Source: Viola odorata
Lineage: Eukaryota; Streptophyta; Magnoliopsida; Malpighiales; Violaceae
DNA: 64,000 nt
Assembly (NCBI GenBank): GCA_963691705.1
Contig: OY829537.1
Coordinates: 22,444,078 to 22,508,077, forward strand
Direction: 5' to 3'
The first letter of the stretch is position 1. Each line of letters starts with the position of its first letter. Shown here in pieces: positions 54,937 to 64,000 of the stretch. The notes below the pieces were generated by a model. The model was not told where the DNA came from. It searched no databases and worked only from the letters and a program-made list of their open reading frames with translations. Both the position numbers and the translations under genes were made by a program.

Positions 54937-55708
54937 TGTTGAACCCGTCAAAAATAATAATAAAAGCCTGCGGTCAAGTGCACAATAAATTATGTATAGT
55001 GGCAACAGGGCCGAACACAGGAATCAAGGGATTAACACTCTAGTCAATTTATAAAACAAAGAGATCCAAATAAGAAAGTAACAAATGGGGGTTTTGAATG
55101 GTTGTTTTGATTATCAATTACCTAAAACAGTAATAAAGGAAAAACAAAGGAAGAAAGAGATCAATAGAGAGAAAGTTCCCAGTAAGAATCTGTATCCGGT
55201 TGCAATTATGGTCAGCCGGTCATTGGTGCAAGTATCGTCTACCTCGAGCCGATAGACATGCTATGGAGACTAGGTATGCTTAGGTCCCCTACTTACCTTC
55301 GTAAGAGAAGCTACCCCAAGGTACACTTATGGGGTAACCTTGACAGCCCGTCGTCCTCCAAGGTACGCTTATGGAGACAATACTCGGCTGTCCATGAAGG
55401 AGGTAAGACGTGTCTAGGGCGAGACACTCAGTACGCTCGAGGCTCTGCCCTAACGATCCGTTTAATCCAACTGGAGGAGACCAGGATCCCGATTACTTCT
55501 AGAATGGTTATCTACTTTACCCTGCAGCTTCGCGTTAGGTATAACCACAAGGATGATTATAATTCCCGAGTTTCAATTACTAGTTGATCAAGCTTGTAAT
55601 TAATCCTAGACAACTTGATAATTAAATATTAAACAAGATACATATTAACTCAGGATATATGAAGCACAATTTGACCTCACGACTTCCCTTGCAACCTTCA
55701 ATCGATTC
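54937..55708 (-). mobile_element. Third Athila-like LTR, truncated by the Retand-type insertion
   Basis: It starts TGTTGAACCCGTC directly against the open transposase frame. It shows the same order of landmarks as the Athila 1 and 2 LTRs: GTGCACAATAAATTATG, AGGGCCGAACACAGG, GGTCATTGGTGCA, TCCCCTACTTACCTTCGTAAG, the AGGTACACTTA and AGGTACGCTTA hairpins, a TAGGGCGAGACACT-like block and GATCAAGCTTGTAA. Resemblance stops at 55708. The rest of this LTR or element should lie past the Retand-type element, outside the window. The 5 bp before it are TCGGT. Confidence 0.75.
55292..55376 (-). other. Hairpin module in the third Athila-like LTR
   Basis: H1 is CTTAC/GTAAG (55292-55305). H2 is TACCCCA/TGGGGTA (55312-55336) with loop AGGTACACTTA. 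H3 is CTCCA/TGGAG (55356-55376) with loop AGGTACGCTTA. H2 is followed by CCTTGAC, as in Athila 2. Confidence 0.7.
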
Positions 55709-56244
55709 TGATAACAATTGGAATGTTCCTGACGGCAATATTGTAGCCACGACATCTATCCTTGACGAGTTTCTATACGCTTCCCTGAAAAGCCAACCTA
55801 TCGCCCGGGCCGGCGGAAGTTTCCTAGGATGGTCGACTTCAGCGGGGGGGGATCTCATGCATCTTTACGTGCACGGCGTCATCCCATCCTAGGGGAACGA
55901 AGAGGATGTCGCTCCTGATAGGCCTTATGTGATTATCGCCCGCGATGGCTCACCCATTATCACTGGAGGCGATAACTTCGGACGATGCTTATCGCTGCAC
56001 CCTTATCGCTGTCAGGTATCGCCAACTTCGGCCTATAAATTCCCCCATCTTTCCAAACAGAAGGTAGGATCGAGATCATCTTGGAGAACCTCTACCATTC
56101 TAAAAACTCGAACTAACTTAAGCATCGGAGTGTCTACGCCGGAGTCCCCCTCCGGCGCTTTGCAGGTATCTCCGATGCCGATCGCTTCCCCTCCGACTAG
56201 CTGCAGCAGCTGTTTCCGACCAGAAGAGATCTCGGATCTTATCA
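55709..56244 (+). repeat. 5' LTR of the Retand-type element
   Basis: It starts TGATAA and ends TTATCA, a perfect 6-bp inverted terminus. The left limit is also where similarity to Athila LTRs ends. The right limit is 2 bp before the PBS-like site. GCGAT/ATCGC motifs are frequent inside. Confidence 0.75.
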
Positions 56245-56246
56245 AA

Positions 56247-56264
56247 TGGTGCTTTCATTGAGAG
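56247..56264 (+). promoter_or_regulatory. Primer binding site of the Retand-type element
   Basis: TGGTGCTTTCATTGAGAG lies 2 bp after the LTR end. Its position and TGG start fit a PBS; I cannot assign the tRNA with confidence. Confidence 0.6.
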
Positions 56265-56329
56265 CTTTGGTGTATTAAGTGAGTGTCCTTAATAGCCAAG
56301 CTCCGTTTAGTTGGGAGATCGAAACGGTT

Positions 56330-59300
56330 ATGACAGCCAGATCGGAGCAAGACCGGACTACATTTTCTAGTATTCCTTTCTCAACTCGCAGGCGGTTATT
56401 TCCTTTTGCTACTGCTGACCTCTCTATGACGACGCAATCGACTATCTCGGGACCTCTGGACCCCTCGGTCGGGATCGCCGGAGGATCTATCTCCTCACAG
56501 ACGGTCATTTCTTCATCACAGACGGTGGGATCTGATCTTTATACTCCTCTTTTGGAAGGATCTGTGCTTAACAATGAAAATCCCTTTGCTATGGAAATAG
56601 CGGCCCTTCGTTCCCGCCTGGAATATTTGACTGAAATGGCCACTAGAGTCACGCCTGGTGCTTCTGGATCTAGCGTTCCTCCTCGCGTCTTATTCACATC
56701 ATCTATTGTTGCTGATCGACCTCTGCCCCCGTTGTTTCCAGAGAACCCCCAAGTGTCTTTATCCATAGGAAATCCCCCGGTTGGTCACGTACAGCTCACT
56801 CAAGGAGGAGTAGAGGCTTATGTACCGCAAATGCCGCAAAGACTTCTTCTGCAGGAAGACAGGCAGCTTGAGGCGTTAAGGAACCATTGGGCCGGACGGA
56901 GGGAAGGAACAAACAGGAGTTTATCTCCCGTGTACAGTGAAAGATCCAGTAGCAGAAGAAATCGAAGTCATTCTCCCAGGAGTCGCAGTCGGTCTCCCAG
57001 GCGACATCATATACCTGAACCAAGGGAAGGAGGGCGACAAGGAGACATATCTCCCCCACGTCATGCGCGTGAGATTCTTGATGATACCTCAGGTCACCCT
57101 TTCAGTCGTCGTGTAAGACGTCACAGGGTCAGCCGGCGAGTGAAGCTTCCCGCTGATACTTATGATGGTACTAAAGATCCTATTTCGCACATCAACAAAG
57201 TGAAGGATTTCGTCCAGTTTCAAACCCACAGTGATGCGGCTTTATGTCAGATATTTGTTATGACCTTATCGGGAGTTGCTCGTCTTTGGTTTGAAGGTCT
57301 TCCTGGCGGATCCATTAGTAATTTCGCACAGTTGGAATCCAAATTTCGGAGCAGATTTAGTACAGCAATTCCAATTCGGAAATCTGCCGCAGCGTTATTT
57401 GACATACAGCGGAAGCCCCAAGAGACATTGAAAGAATTTCTCAGCCGATTCGATCTGGAAATGTCATTAACGCCGGGCGTTACCGTTGATTTCGCCATAG
57501 AAGCTCTGAAAAGAAACTGCCATTATGGAAAACTGAAAGATGCATTGATGGTGGATCCTCCAATATCCTTGGACGCACTAAGACTTAAAGCCCATAATTA
57601 TGCGAAAATGGAAGAAGAAGAAAATAGAAATAGAACATTTGATATGCCGCCTGGGGCACCTCGCATCCCTGCCGCTCCCGCAAATCCTCTGGTTGACGAT
57701 CATTACACTGATGATTACGCTCGACGGAAAGATTACATCCCAAAGACCTACGATAAGCAAAAAGGAAATTCCTCGAAAGGAAGACAAGGTAGTTCCCCTC
57801 GTCAGCGTCAAGGGAACGCTAACAAAAATCGGGCGTATGATCCGGATTTTCCCTCCTTGAATGTACCAAGAGCGGAGATATTGGCGATAGCGGAACAGCG
57901 AGATCTTCCTATCCGTTATCCGGCACCCACGAAGCCTGGAGTGCTTTTAGGCAGGAGAGAAAACGCTTACTGTAAATTCCACAAAGCCAGAGGACATTCC
58001 ACAGAGGCTTGCAGAGAATTAAGGTGGGCGATAGAACGCTTGGTGGAGGAAGGATATCTGGGAGAATTTGCGACTCAAGTAAGGGAGGATGCCCGAAACA
58101 ATCCGATAAGAAGAGCGGTAGACGAGAGACCAAGACCCCCTCCAGTCCTACAGCCGGATAACGCTCCCAAAGGAAAAGGTGGGGAAACCTTCGCGATAGA
58201 TGGCGACGACATCCCCATAATCAATATCATAGTAGGAGGGATCCCCTACACAGATGAATCAGAACAGTCGATGGTGGCGAAAGGGGAAAAGCGTACGCGA
58301 GACGGCATGACAAAGAAAGGTAGAGCGATAGACATACTTGATCGCATGATCTTATCCTTTTCAGAAGAGGATGAGAAAGGCGTTATCTATCCCCATAATG
58401 ACGCCTTGGTAGTCACACCTGTCATCGCCAGTCATGGTATAAGAAGGACTCTTGTGGACAACGGGAGTGCCGTGAACCTTTTTTCGCTGGAAGCTTACAA
58501 CCTCATGAAACGCCCCCACGATGAGTTAACGCCTAGTAAGAGACTCATAGTCGGAGTGGATGGGACCCCTATCCCTGTTACGGGAGTAATCACCCTACCC
58601 GTATACTTCCGAGAAGACACTTACAAACGGTCAGAGAATTTGTTGTTCCTTGTTGTGGATCTGAATCTGCCCTATAACGTCATACTCGGACGGCCTTTCC
58701 TCAATCGCTTTGGAGCGGCGATATCACAAAAACATCTAAAGATGAAATACCCCTCCTGGGACGGGGTGGTATCGATAAAAGGTGATCAGAAACTGGCGGC
58801 AGAATGCTATTCGCTCATGACTCGGACGAGTTGCGATAGATACGTGTGTATAGCGGTAGACCTCTACGAGCAGGGTGATGAAAAACGCGCTCAACCCCTT
58901 GACAAGATGGTGCCTGTATCAGTGATAGGCAAAGAGGGAGCCAGCTTCCTGGTCAGCGATAAGCTCAGCCCAGCGGAAAATCTTCAACTGGCACGGCTGC
59001 TGAACAAATGCCAAGGAAATTTCGCATGGGAGCCCGCCGATATGCCAGGTATATCCCAAGAAATAGCCGAGCACAGGCTTAACGTTGACCCTAACGCCAA
59101 GACAGTTCAGCAAAAACGACGGGCGTTCTCCACCGAAAAAGCGTCGGCTGTGGAAAAGGAGGTTGTGAAGCTCCTTGACGCGGGTTTCATTCGCGAAGTA
59201 CAATATCCCACTTGGTTAGCCAACCCGGTTCTTGTTCCTAAACCAAATGGAGACTGGCGTATGTGCATTGACTTCACTGATTTGAACGATGCTTGTCCTA

Positions 59301-62200
59301 AGGATTGCTACCCGCTTCCTCGCATAGATCAGTTGGTTGATCAAACTGCTAGGTACGCATATCTAAGCTCATTGGACGCCAATTCCGGATATCATCAAAT
59401 CCCTATGGCCCTAGAGGATGAGGAGAAGACCGCCTTCCTTACTCCTAAAGCCACGTATTGCTACACAGCGATGCCATTTGGACTAAAGAACGCGGGGGCC
59501 ACGTTTCAGCGAATGGCAAATAAGATTTTTGAGGAACAGATAGGGAGAAATGTGGAAGCATATGTTGACGACATACTGGTAAAGAGTGTGAATCTTCACG
59601 ATCACCTGCGGGATCTAAAGGAAGTTTTTGATGTGATGACAAGGTATCGCATGAAGCTAAACCCCCGGAAGTGCATGTTTGCATTCCAGACGGGTAAGTT
59701 CTTGGGCTACGTAGTTAGCCAGAAAGGTATCCAGCCTAATCCATCCAAGGTTAAAGCTATACATGATATGATATCGCCGAGAACCGTTAAGGAAGTGCAA
59801 AGGCTAACAGGGCGCGTTATCGCTCTGGGACGATTCGTCTCCAAGCAAGGAGAAAAGTGTCTCCCTTTTTTCAAAGTCATACGACGGAAAGCCACGTTCG
59901 GGTGGACCCCAGAATGTGAGCAAGCATTTGTGGACTTAAAGGACTATTTTTCATCTGATTTGTTATTGACAAGGCCCGAGTCCGGCGATACTCTGTACTT
60001 GTACTTGGGCGCGGCGGACGAAGTGGTCAGCGCCGTTCTTGTTTGTGACGATAACCGCACTCATCGCCCAGTTTACTTCGTGAGTCATGTCTTAAAGGAC
60101 GCGAAACGGCGATATGCTCGTATTGAGAAAATAGCGTTCACCCTTATACAAGCCGCCCGCAAGATGGACCGATACTTCCAGTCTTATCCTATCGTTGTAC
60201 TTACAGACCAACCCTTGAAGAGGATATTTCGAAAGCCTGAATCTTCAGGAAGAATGCTGATCTGGGCCCTAGAACTCGAACAATATGGTTTGAGATACCA
60301 GTCCCGGCCATCCGTAAAGGCTCAGGTCCTTGCTGATTTTATAGCAGAGTGTACTTTCACAGAGGACCCTTTGAGTGGTGTACCGGAAGCGGAATGGAAC
60401 GATATGGATCTCCCGTTCCCAGAAACTTATACAGATCTTTGGATCATTCATGTGGACGGAGCCAAAAACCAAGAACTGGCAGGGGTTGGAGTCTTCATAA
60501 ACGGGCCGCACGATATGCATATACGGTATGCTGTTCGAATCTTGCATCCTTTGTCCAATAACGCAGCCGAATATGAGGCGTTGCTAGCTGGACTCAGAAT
60601 AGGAAGAGAGTTTTCTTCAAAGGGAAGACGCGATACCGGCCAAACAGGAGATCTGCGTCTAAAAATTTGTGGAGACTCCAAACTGATAATTGACCAGGTC
60701 TCAGGACACTCTCAGCCTCGAGAACCTATTATGGTGCAATACCTCTCTAAGGTAACGCGAGAACTAGTGGAAATAAAGAAAGAGGGCATGCAAGTCATCT
60801 TCGAGCACGTCCCCCGAGAGGAAAATGCTGAAGCCGATTACCTTGCCAAGCTGGCCGCGAATCCTGAGGCATCTATACCTAAAGATGTGTACTATCGTGA
60901 GCTATTGGTGCCGTCCTTCATGGAGGAACAAGCCTCTTTGTGTGTGAATGAGCTCGAGAATGATTGGCGGATTCCGGTAATAAAATACCTGATGCACGAA
61001 GAGCTGCCCGACGGTAACGCTGAAAAGATGAAAGTGCTAAGACAGGCTGCTCGTTGCACGTACTATAACGGGGATCTAATTCGAAGATGTTTTTCTCACC
61101 CCGGCGCCAAATGTATAACCGAACAAGAGGGCCTTCACACCTTACGCGAAATCCACGAAGGGATATGCGGAATGCACGCGTCAGGCGGCACCTTGGCGGC
61201 ACAAGTTTTCAGATCAGGATTCTACTGGCCCACTATACGAAGGGATTGCCACGATTATGTACAAGCTTGCCCCAAATGTCAGGAATTCGCTAAAATTCCT
61301 CGACGTCCAGCCACGGAAATATCGGAAATCATCGCCCCTTGCCCTTTTGCCAAATGGGGGATTGACATCCTGGGTCCATTTCCAAAGGCAAGGTCCCAAC
61401 TGAAATTTGTGATAGTGGCTGTGGACTATTTTACGAAGTGGGCGGAAGCTGAAGCGGTTGCCACAATCACGGCAGAAAAAACATGGCGTTTTTTCAAACA
61501 TCAAGTTATCATGAGATTTGGGGTGCCTCGTATCCTTGTCAGCGATAACGGGACCCAGTTCACCAGCCAATTCTTCAAAGACCAATGCTCAGAATTCGGG
61601 ATTGAGCAGAGATTCTCTTCCGTGGCTCACCCACAAACCAACGGACAGGCAGAGGTAACTAATAGGAGCATCCTCAGCGGTATTAAGAAAAACCTAGAGG
61701 GGTCTAAGAAGAAGTGGGCTGATGAATTGCCATATGTGATGTGGGCATACCGCATGACCGTAAAAGTTAGCACTAGTGAAACACCTTTTGCGTTGGCTTT
61801 TGGAACTGAAGCCGTTACGCCAGTGGAAATTGGGGCCATGAGCCTACGGGTGGCTCACTTTCGTGAGGAACGGAACGAGGAACGGTTACGTGCTAATCTG
61901 GACGCGTTACCAGAGGTTCGAGAAGAAGTCCTACTGAAAACGCAACACTACAAAAGAAAAATGGCCCGTTATCATAACAGGCAGGTCAAAGAGCGATTGT
62001 TGAAAAACGGTGACCTTGTGCTCCGAGACAGGCGAGCAACCGGACAACGTATGGGAAAGCTTAGTCCTAACTGGGAAGGACCGTATCGCGTAACCCACGT
62101 TGTCGGAAGAGGGGCCTATCGCCTGGAGACACTTGACGGTACGCCTTTATCCAACTCCTGGAATATCGCTCGTTTGAAGTTATATTATCCTAGAGTTTAA
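56330..62200 (+). CDS. gag-pol: Retand/Tat gag-pol polyprotein, intact, with two RNase H domains
   Basis: From ATG 56330 (MTARSEQD) 1956 codons are open; the longer frame starting at 56279 begins with GTG. Order: an Arg/Ser-rich segment (~56930-57010); gag (57100-57600; YDGTKDPISHI, LWFEGLPGGSI); knuckle-like CKFHKARGHSTEAC (~57970-58012); protease (VDNGSAVNLF, ~58455; DNG instead of DTG); RT (59150-59800; DFTDLNDACPKDCYPLP; YVDDILVKS at 59561); RNase H (59970-60360). A second, archaeal-type RNase H follows (60430-60870; IHVDGAKN, NNAAEYEALLAGL, CGDSKLIIDQV). Integrase is at 61130-61850 (CPKCQ; GIDILGPFP; LVSDNGTQF; NGQAEVTN), then a GPY-type end (WEGPYRV). The second RNase H is specific to the Tat lineage. 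No break is seen. Confidence 0.95.
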   Translation: MTARSEQDRTTFSSIPFSTRRRLFPFATADLSMTTQSTISGPLDPSVGIAGGSISSQTVISSSQTVGSDLYTPLLEGSVLNNENPFAMEIAALRSRLEYLTEMATRVTPGASGSSVPPRVLFTSSIVADRPLPPLFPENPQVSLSIGNPPVGHVQLTQGGVEAYVPQMPQRLLLQEDRQLEALRNHWAGRREGTNRSLSPVYSERSSSRRNRSHSPRSRSRSPRRHHIPEPREGGRQGDISPPRHAREILDDTSGHPFSRRVRRHRVSRRVKLPADTYDGTKDPISHINKVKDFVQFQTHSDAALCQIFVMTLSGVARLWFEGLPGGSISNFAQLESKFRSRFSTAIPIRKSAAALFDIQRKPQETLKEFLSRFDLEMSLTPGVTVDFAIEALKRNCHYGKLKDALMVDPPISLDALRLKAHNYAKMEEEENRNRTFDMPPGAPRIPAAPANPLVDDHYTDDYARRKDYIPKTYDKQKGNSSKGRQGSSPRQRQGNANKNRAYDPDFPSLNVPRAEILAIAEQRDLPIRYPAPTKPGVLLGRRENAYCKFHKARGHSTEACRELRWAIERLVEEGYLGEFATQVREDARNNPIRRAVDERPRPPPVLQPDNAPKGKGGETFAIDGDDIPIINIIVGGIPYTDESEQSMVAKGEKRTRDGMTKKGRAIDILDRMILSFSEEDEKGVIYPHNDALVVTPVIASHGIRRTLVDNGSAVNLFSLEAYNLMKRPHDELTPSKRLIVGVDGTPIPVTGVITLPVYFREDTYKRSENLLFLVVDLNLPYNVILGRPFLNRFGAAISQKHLKMKYPSWDGVVSIKGDQKLAAECYSLMTRTSCDRYVCIAVDLYEQGDEKRAQPLDKMVPVSVIGKEGASFLVSDKLSPAENLQLARLLNKCQGNFAWEPADMPGISQEIAEHRLNVDPNAKTVQQKRRAFSTEKASAVEKEVVKLLDAGFIREVQYPTWLANPVLVPKPNGDWRMCIDFTDLNDACPKDCYPLPRIDQLVDQTARYAYLSSLDANSGYHQIPMALEDEEKTAFLTPKATYCYTAMPFGLKNAGATFQRMANKIFEEQIGRNVEAYVDDILVKSVNLHDHLRDLKEVFDVMTRYRMKLNPRKCMFAFQTGKFLGYVVSQKGIQPNPSKVKAIHDMISPRTVKEVQRLTGRVIALGRFVSKQGEKCLPFFKVIRRKATFGWTPECEQAFVDLKDYFSSDLLLTRPESGDTLYLYLGAADEVVSAVLVCDDNRTHRPVYFVSHVLKDAKRRYARIEKIAFTLIQAARKMDRYFQSYPIVVLTDQPLKRIFRKPESSGRMLIWALELEQYGLRYQSRPSVKAQVLADFIAECTFTEDPLSGVPEAEWNDMDLPFPETYTDLWIIHVDGAKNQELAGVGVFINGPHDMHIRYAVRILHPLSNNAAEYEALLAGLRIGREFSSKGRRDTGQTGDLRLKICGDSKLIIDQVSGHSQPREPIMVQYLSKVTRELVEIKKEGMQVIFEHVPREENAEADYLAKLAANPEASIPKDVYYRELLVPSFMEEQASLCVNELENDWRIPVIKYLMHEELPDGNAEKMKVLRQAARCTYYNGDLIRRCFSHPGAKCITEQEGLHTLREIHEGICGMHASGGTLAAQVFRSGFYWPTIRRDCHDYVQACPKCQEFAKIPRRPATEISEIIAPCPFAKWGIDILGPFPKARSQLKFVIVAVDYFTKWAEAEAVATITAEKTWRFFKHQVIMRFGVPRILVSDNGTQFTSQFFKDQCSEFGIEQRFSSVAHPQTNGQAEVTNRSILSGIKKNLEGSKKKWADELPYVMWAYRMTVKVSTSETPFALAFGTEAVTPVEIGAMSLRVAHFREERNEERLRANLDALPEVREEVLLKTQHYKRKMARYHNRQVKERLLKNGDLVLRDRRATGQRMGKLSPNWEGPYRVTHVVGRGAYRLETLDGTPLSNSWNIARLKLYYPRV

Positions 62201-62310
62201 TTTTATCTGCACTATTTGGATTATAACGACCCTAACCGTGGCTAACGCTCAATAGGAGAGTTTTCGTGGGTTTGTGGTTGCTTTTGTGCAGATAAAAAGG
62301 GGGGTACCCT

Positions 62311-62755
62311 GGGAGTGAAAAGTCCTATCCTTGTGATGGTCGGTCTTGATCAGATGGCCCACTAAGTGAGGGCACGACCCCAGTGTATCCTTGGTTAGCG
62401 TCGGATTGAAAGATCCTTGACGCCCCCGGGGGTGAAAAGTCCTATCCTTGTGATGACCGATCTTGATCAGATGGCTCACTAAGTGAGGGCACTGCCCGGT
62501 ATCTTTGGGAGTGAAAATTTCTTTAATGATAACCGATCTCGTGGAGACGGTACATCAAGACAAGACACACCCCAAAGAGTTAGAAACTCTGTTTAGAAAC
62601 AAGAATCCTATCTTAACGGTCGGGCTGGTGCAGCTAAACCATTAAGTAAGGACACGGTTCTAAACGAGAGGACAACGCCTATAAAAGTGAAAATTCCCTA
62701 GCCTTGTGATAGCCGTCCAGATCCGACAGCTCACGAGATGAGGCACTTAGAAAGG
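62311..62755 (+). repeat. Degenerate tandem repeats after gag-pol
   Basis: Units starting GGGAGTGAAAAGTCC-like occur at about 62311, 62428, 62507 and 62683, with a weaker unit near 62600. Most contain CCTTGTGAT, a GGTC/ACCGATC block and CACTAAGTGAGGGCA. Spacing varies (80-175 bp). Tat-lineage elements often carry such repeats here. Confidence 0.75.
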
Positions 62756-63303
62756 CCGATCGAGAGATAAGGGAAACGTGAAGGATCGCGTAATTCCAGC
62801 TGGTAACCGGATAAGTAACCCTTGGCGAAATATAGAGCTGAGGGAAAACACGATTCGAAACGGGTTCCGTGATAAAACCTAATGATAGCAGCGAACGGGC
62901 TCCTACGGGTAATCACTATCTCTCAAATCTCGTTTTGTTACTGATAATCTACAATTAGAGATGTGCAGAATGCTTCTGAGCAGTGGAAGGAGAGGTGGTC
63001 ATGATACCGATAGGCTCATCGAAAGGCCAACCCGACATAGATCTTGGTCTTCTTGGTATAAATACCAAAGATCTGCTCAAGAAAGTAAACGCACCGTGCG
63101 GATAAGGCAACCTCAGTGACGAGAGAAGTCTCGCGATGAGAAAAATAAAAGAGAAATATCGATAAAGGGATTGTCTAGAAACATTAAAGGCATCTCAAGG
63201 ATTTACAAAGAATCACTGTTCAAAATATTGATGCTACAAAGACAAAAGACAAAAGCCAAGCGATATGTGATTGCTGGAGGGAACGGTCAAATATCGCGGC
63301 AAA
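62756..63303. other. Non-coding part of the Retand-type element
   Basis: No gene is seen. The segment is purine-rich with scattered GATAAGG and GAGATAAGG motifs; it separates the tandem repeats from the end of the antisense ORF. Confidence 0.5.
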
Positions 63304-64000
63304 TCAGCTCTCGGGGATTTGTCGTTTCCAGCCCGCTGCCTTGGCTTGGCGATAGCCTGCCTCGTTGATATGGGCAGAACTCTGTAGAAAGGCTTTCGCG
63401 ACATCTTCGCCCTTGTACGCATCCACCCCGTGAATCTCTTTGAAACACTTAACTAGAACACGGGCGGTCTGTTCAGCATGCCACCAGCCCATATCGACTG
63501 ACTCTTCCGCCAAAGCTGCCTTCTCTTTTTCTAAAGAGGACTTCTCAGTCTCCAAAGCAGTCACTTTGGCCTGTTCCTCTGACAAAGCTGTTTCCAGGGC
63601 GGAATGCTGTTTCTGTAAATCGTGGTGAGCCAGCAGTATCTTGGAACGATCTGCCAACACCTTCTTCCTTTCCTCTTGCTCCTTGGACAGCTCCGCCGAA
63701 ACAGAACGAAGGGAAACAGCCCGATGCTTCATCTCCTCCGCCCAGTAGTGAAATTTCATCATATTGGAGAAAAGGCTAGCACGGAAGGAGTTCACTTGGT
63801 CATCTTCCGCCAGGGAAAGGAAAGCTTCCCGTTCTGCAGATGAGACCAGAATTTGAGAAGCCAGCAGGGCAGAAACCTCATCTGAACCATCGCCCCCGAG
63901 GCCTGCCAAACCACAGGTACGGAAGTCGAACAACTCAACCTGATGGGTCACTTCGCCGAGCCCGTTTAATGGACAAAGATCCGCCGCAAAATTGAAAGAG
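63304..64000 (-). CDS. Antisense coiled-coil ORF of the Retand-type element (partial)
   Basis: The frame is open from the window edge to the stop at 63304-63306 and lies opposite to gag-pol. The apparent start at 63951 is GTG; upstream codons stay open to 64000, so the N-terminus lies outside. The visible part has a Gly-rich turn (GLAGLGGDGSDEV), a helical region with KFHYWAEEMKHRAVSL, a strong heptad coiled coil (~residues 80-150 of the shown part; Leu, Glu, Lys and Ala-rich) and a conserved-looking tail (HGVDAYKGEDVAKAFLQSS). Tat-lineage elements such as Retand and Grande carry an extra antisense ORF in this place; its function is not established. No stops occur in ~230 codons, so it is probably maintained. 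Confidence 0.7.
   Translation of the reverse strand, partial: SFNFAADLCPLNGLGEVTHQVELFDFRTCGLAGLGGDGSDEVSALLASQILVSSAEREAFLSLAEDDQVNSFRASLFSNMMKFHYWAEEMKHRAVSLRSVSAELSKEQEERKKVLADRSKILLAHHDLQKQHSALETALSEEQAKVTALETEKSSLEKEKAALAEESVDMGWWHAEQTARVLVKCFKEIHGVDAYKGEDVAKAFLQSSAHINEAGYRQAKAAGWKRQIPES

Larger units (their letters stand above)
55709..64000 (+). mobile_element. Tat/Retand-type Ty3/gypsy retrotransposon, 3' end outside the window
   Basis: The element begins with a 536-bp LTR, then PBS, an intact gag-pol with dual RNase H, tandem repeats and an antisense ORF, a layout known from the Tat lineage (Retand, Grande, Ogre). It is inserted in the third Athila-like LTR; GATTC at 55704-55708 should be its target duplication. 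The 3' LTR is not in the window. Confidence 0.88.

Noticed and set aside
58919..61839. Several reverse-strand frames within the Retand-type gag-pol
   Set aside because: Shadows of an intact forward coding frame; no matching domains.

Overview
The window looks like nuclear DNA of a flowering plant, most likely a eudicot. It holds intron-rich and intronless plant genes in AT-rich DNA, an endogenous caulimovirus-like insertion, non-autonomous DNA transposons and a deep nest of plant LTR retrotransposons. I cannot name the species. Only two genes look like functional host genes: an 11-exon TOM1-type seven-transmembrane protein gene (4273-10530, +) and an intronless phytosulfokine-receptor-type LRR receptor kinase (17608-20673, -).

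Layout. Positions 1-3552 are a rearranged endogenous pararetrovirus: an intact viroplasmin/transactivator-like ORF, a 35S-like promoter region, polymerase fragments pointing in opposite directions, and a 472-bp inverted copy of part of the first ORF. TOM1 follows about 0.7 kb downstream, with a MITE in its large fifth intron. Positions 10.5-17.2 kb are gene-poor and hold a hAT-like non-autonomous element with an 8-bp target duplication, a tandem repeat and another probable inverted-repeat element. The receptor kinase follows, then about 1.9 kb of AT-rich DNA.

From about 22.9 kb to the end I read one nested transposon stack. The outer layer appears to be a Mutator-like element (MULE). Its pieces are a GRF-zinc-finger/transmembrane reading frame (+), an unidentified charged reading frame (+) and a degenerate MuDR-type transposase (-). 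Athila-type Ty3/gypsy element 1 (23676-36723, TSD CGACC) split the GRF frame. Athila element 2 (39347-52494, TSD GTCAT) split the transposase between its SWIM and zinc-knuckle parts. A third Athila-like LTR (54937-55708) truncated the transposase 5' end and was itself entered by a Tat/Retand-type element (55709 to beyond the window). That last element keeps an intact gag-pol with two RNase H domains, a tandem-repeat block and an antisense coiled-coil ORF.

Athila 2 has the more similar LTR pair and is therefore younger than Athila 1; both have broken coding regions. The Retand-type element is inside another insertion and is the only one with an unbroken polyprotein in the window. The most original signals are a row of hairpins in the Athila LTRs whose stems covary between three element families, the proposed MULE with a GRF-transmembrane accessory gene, and the inverted pararetroviral repeat that could give double-stranded RNA. 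All motif calls were made by eye; no database search was run.
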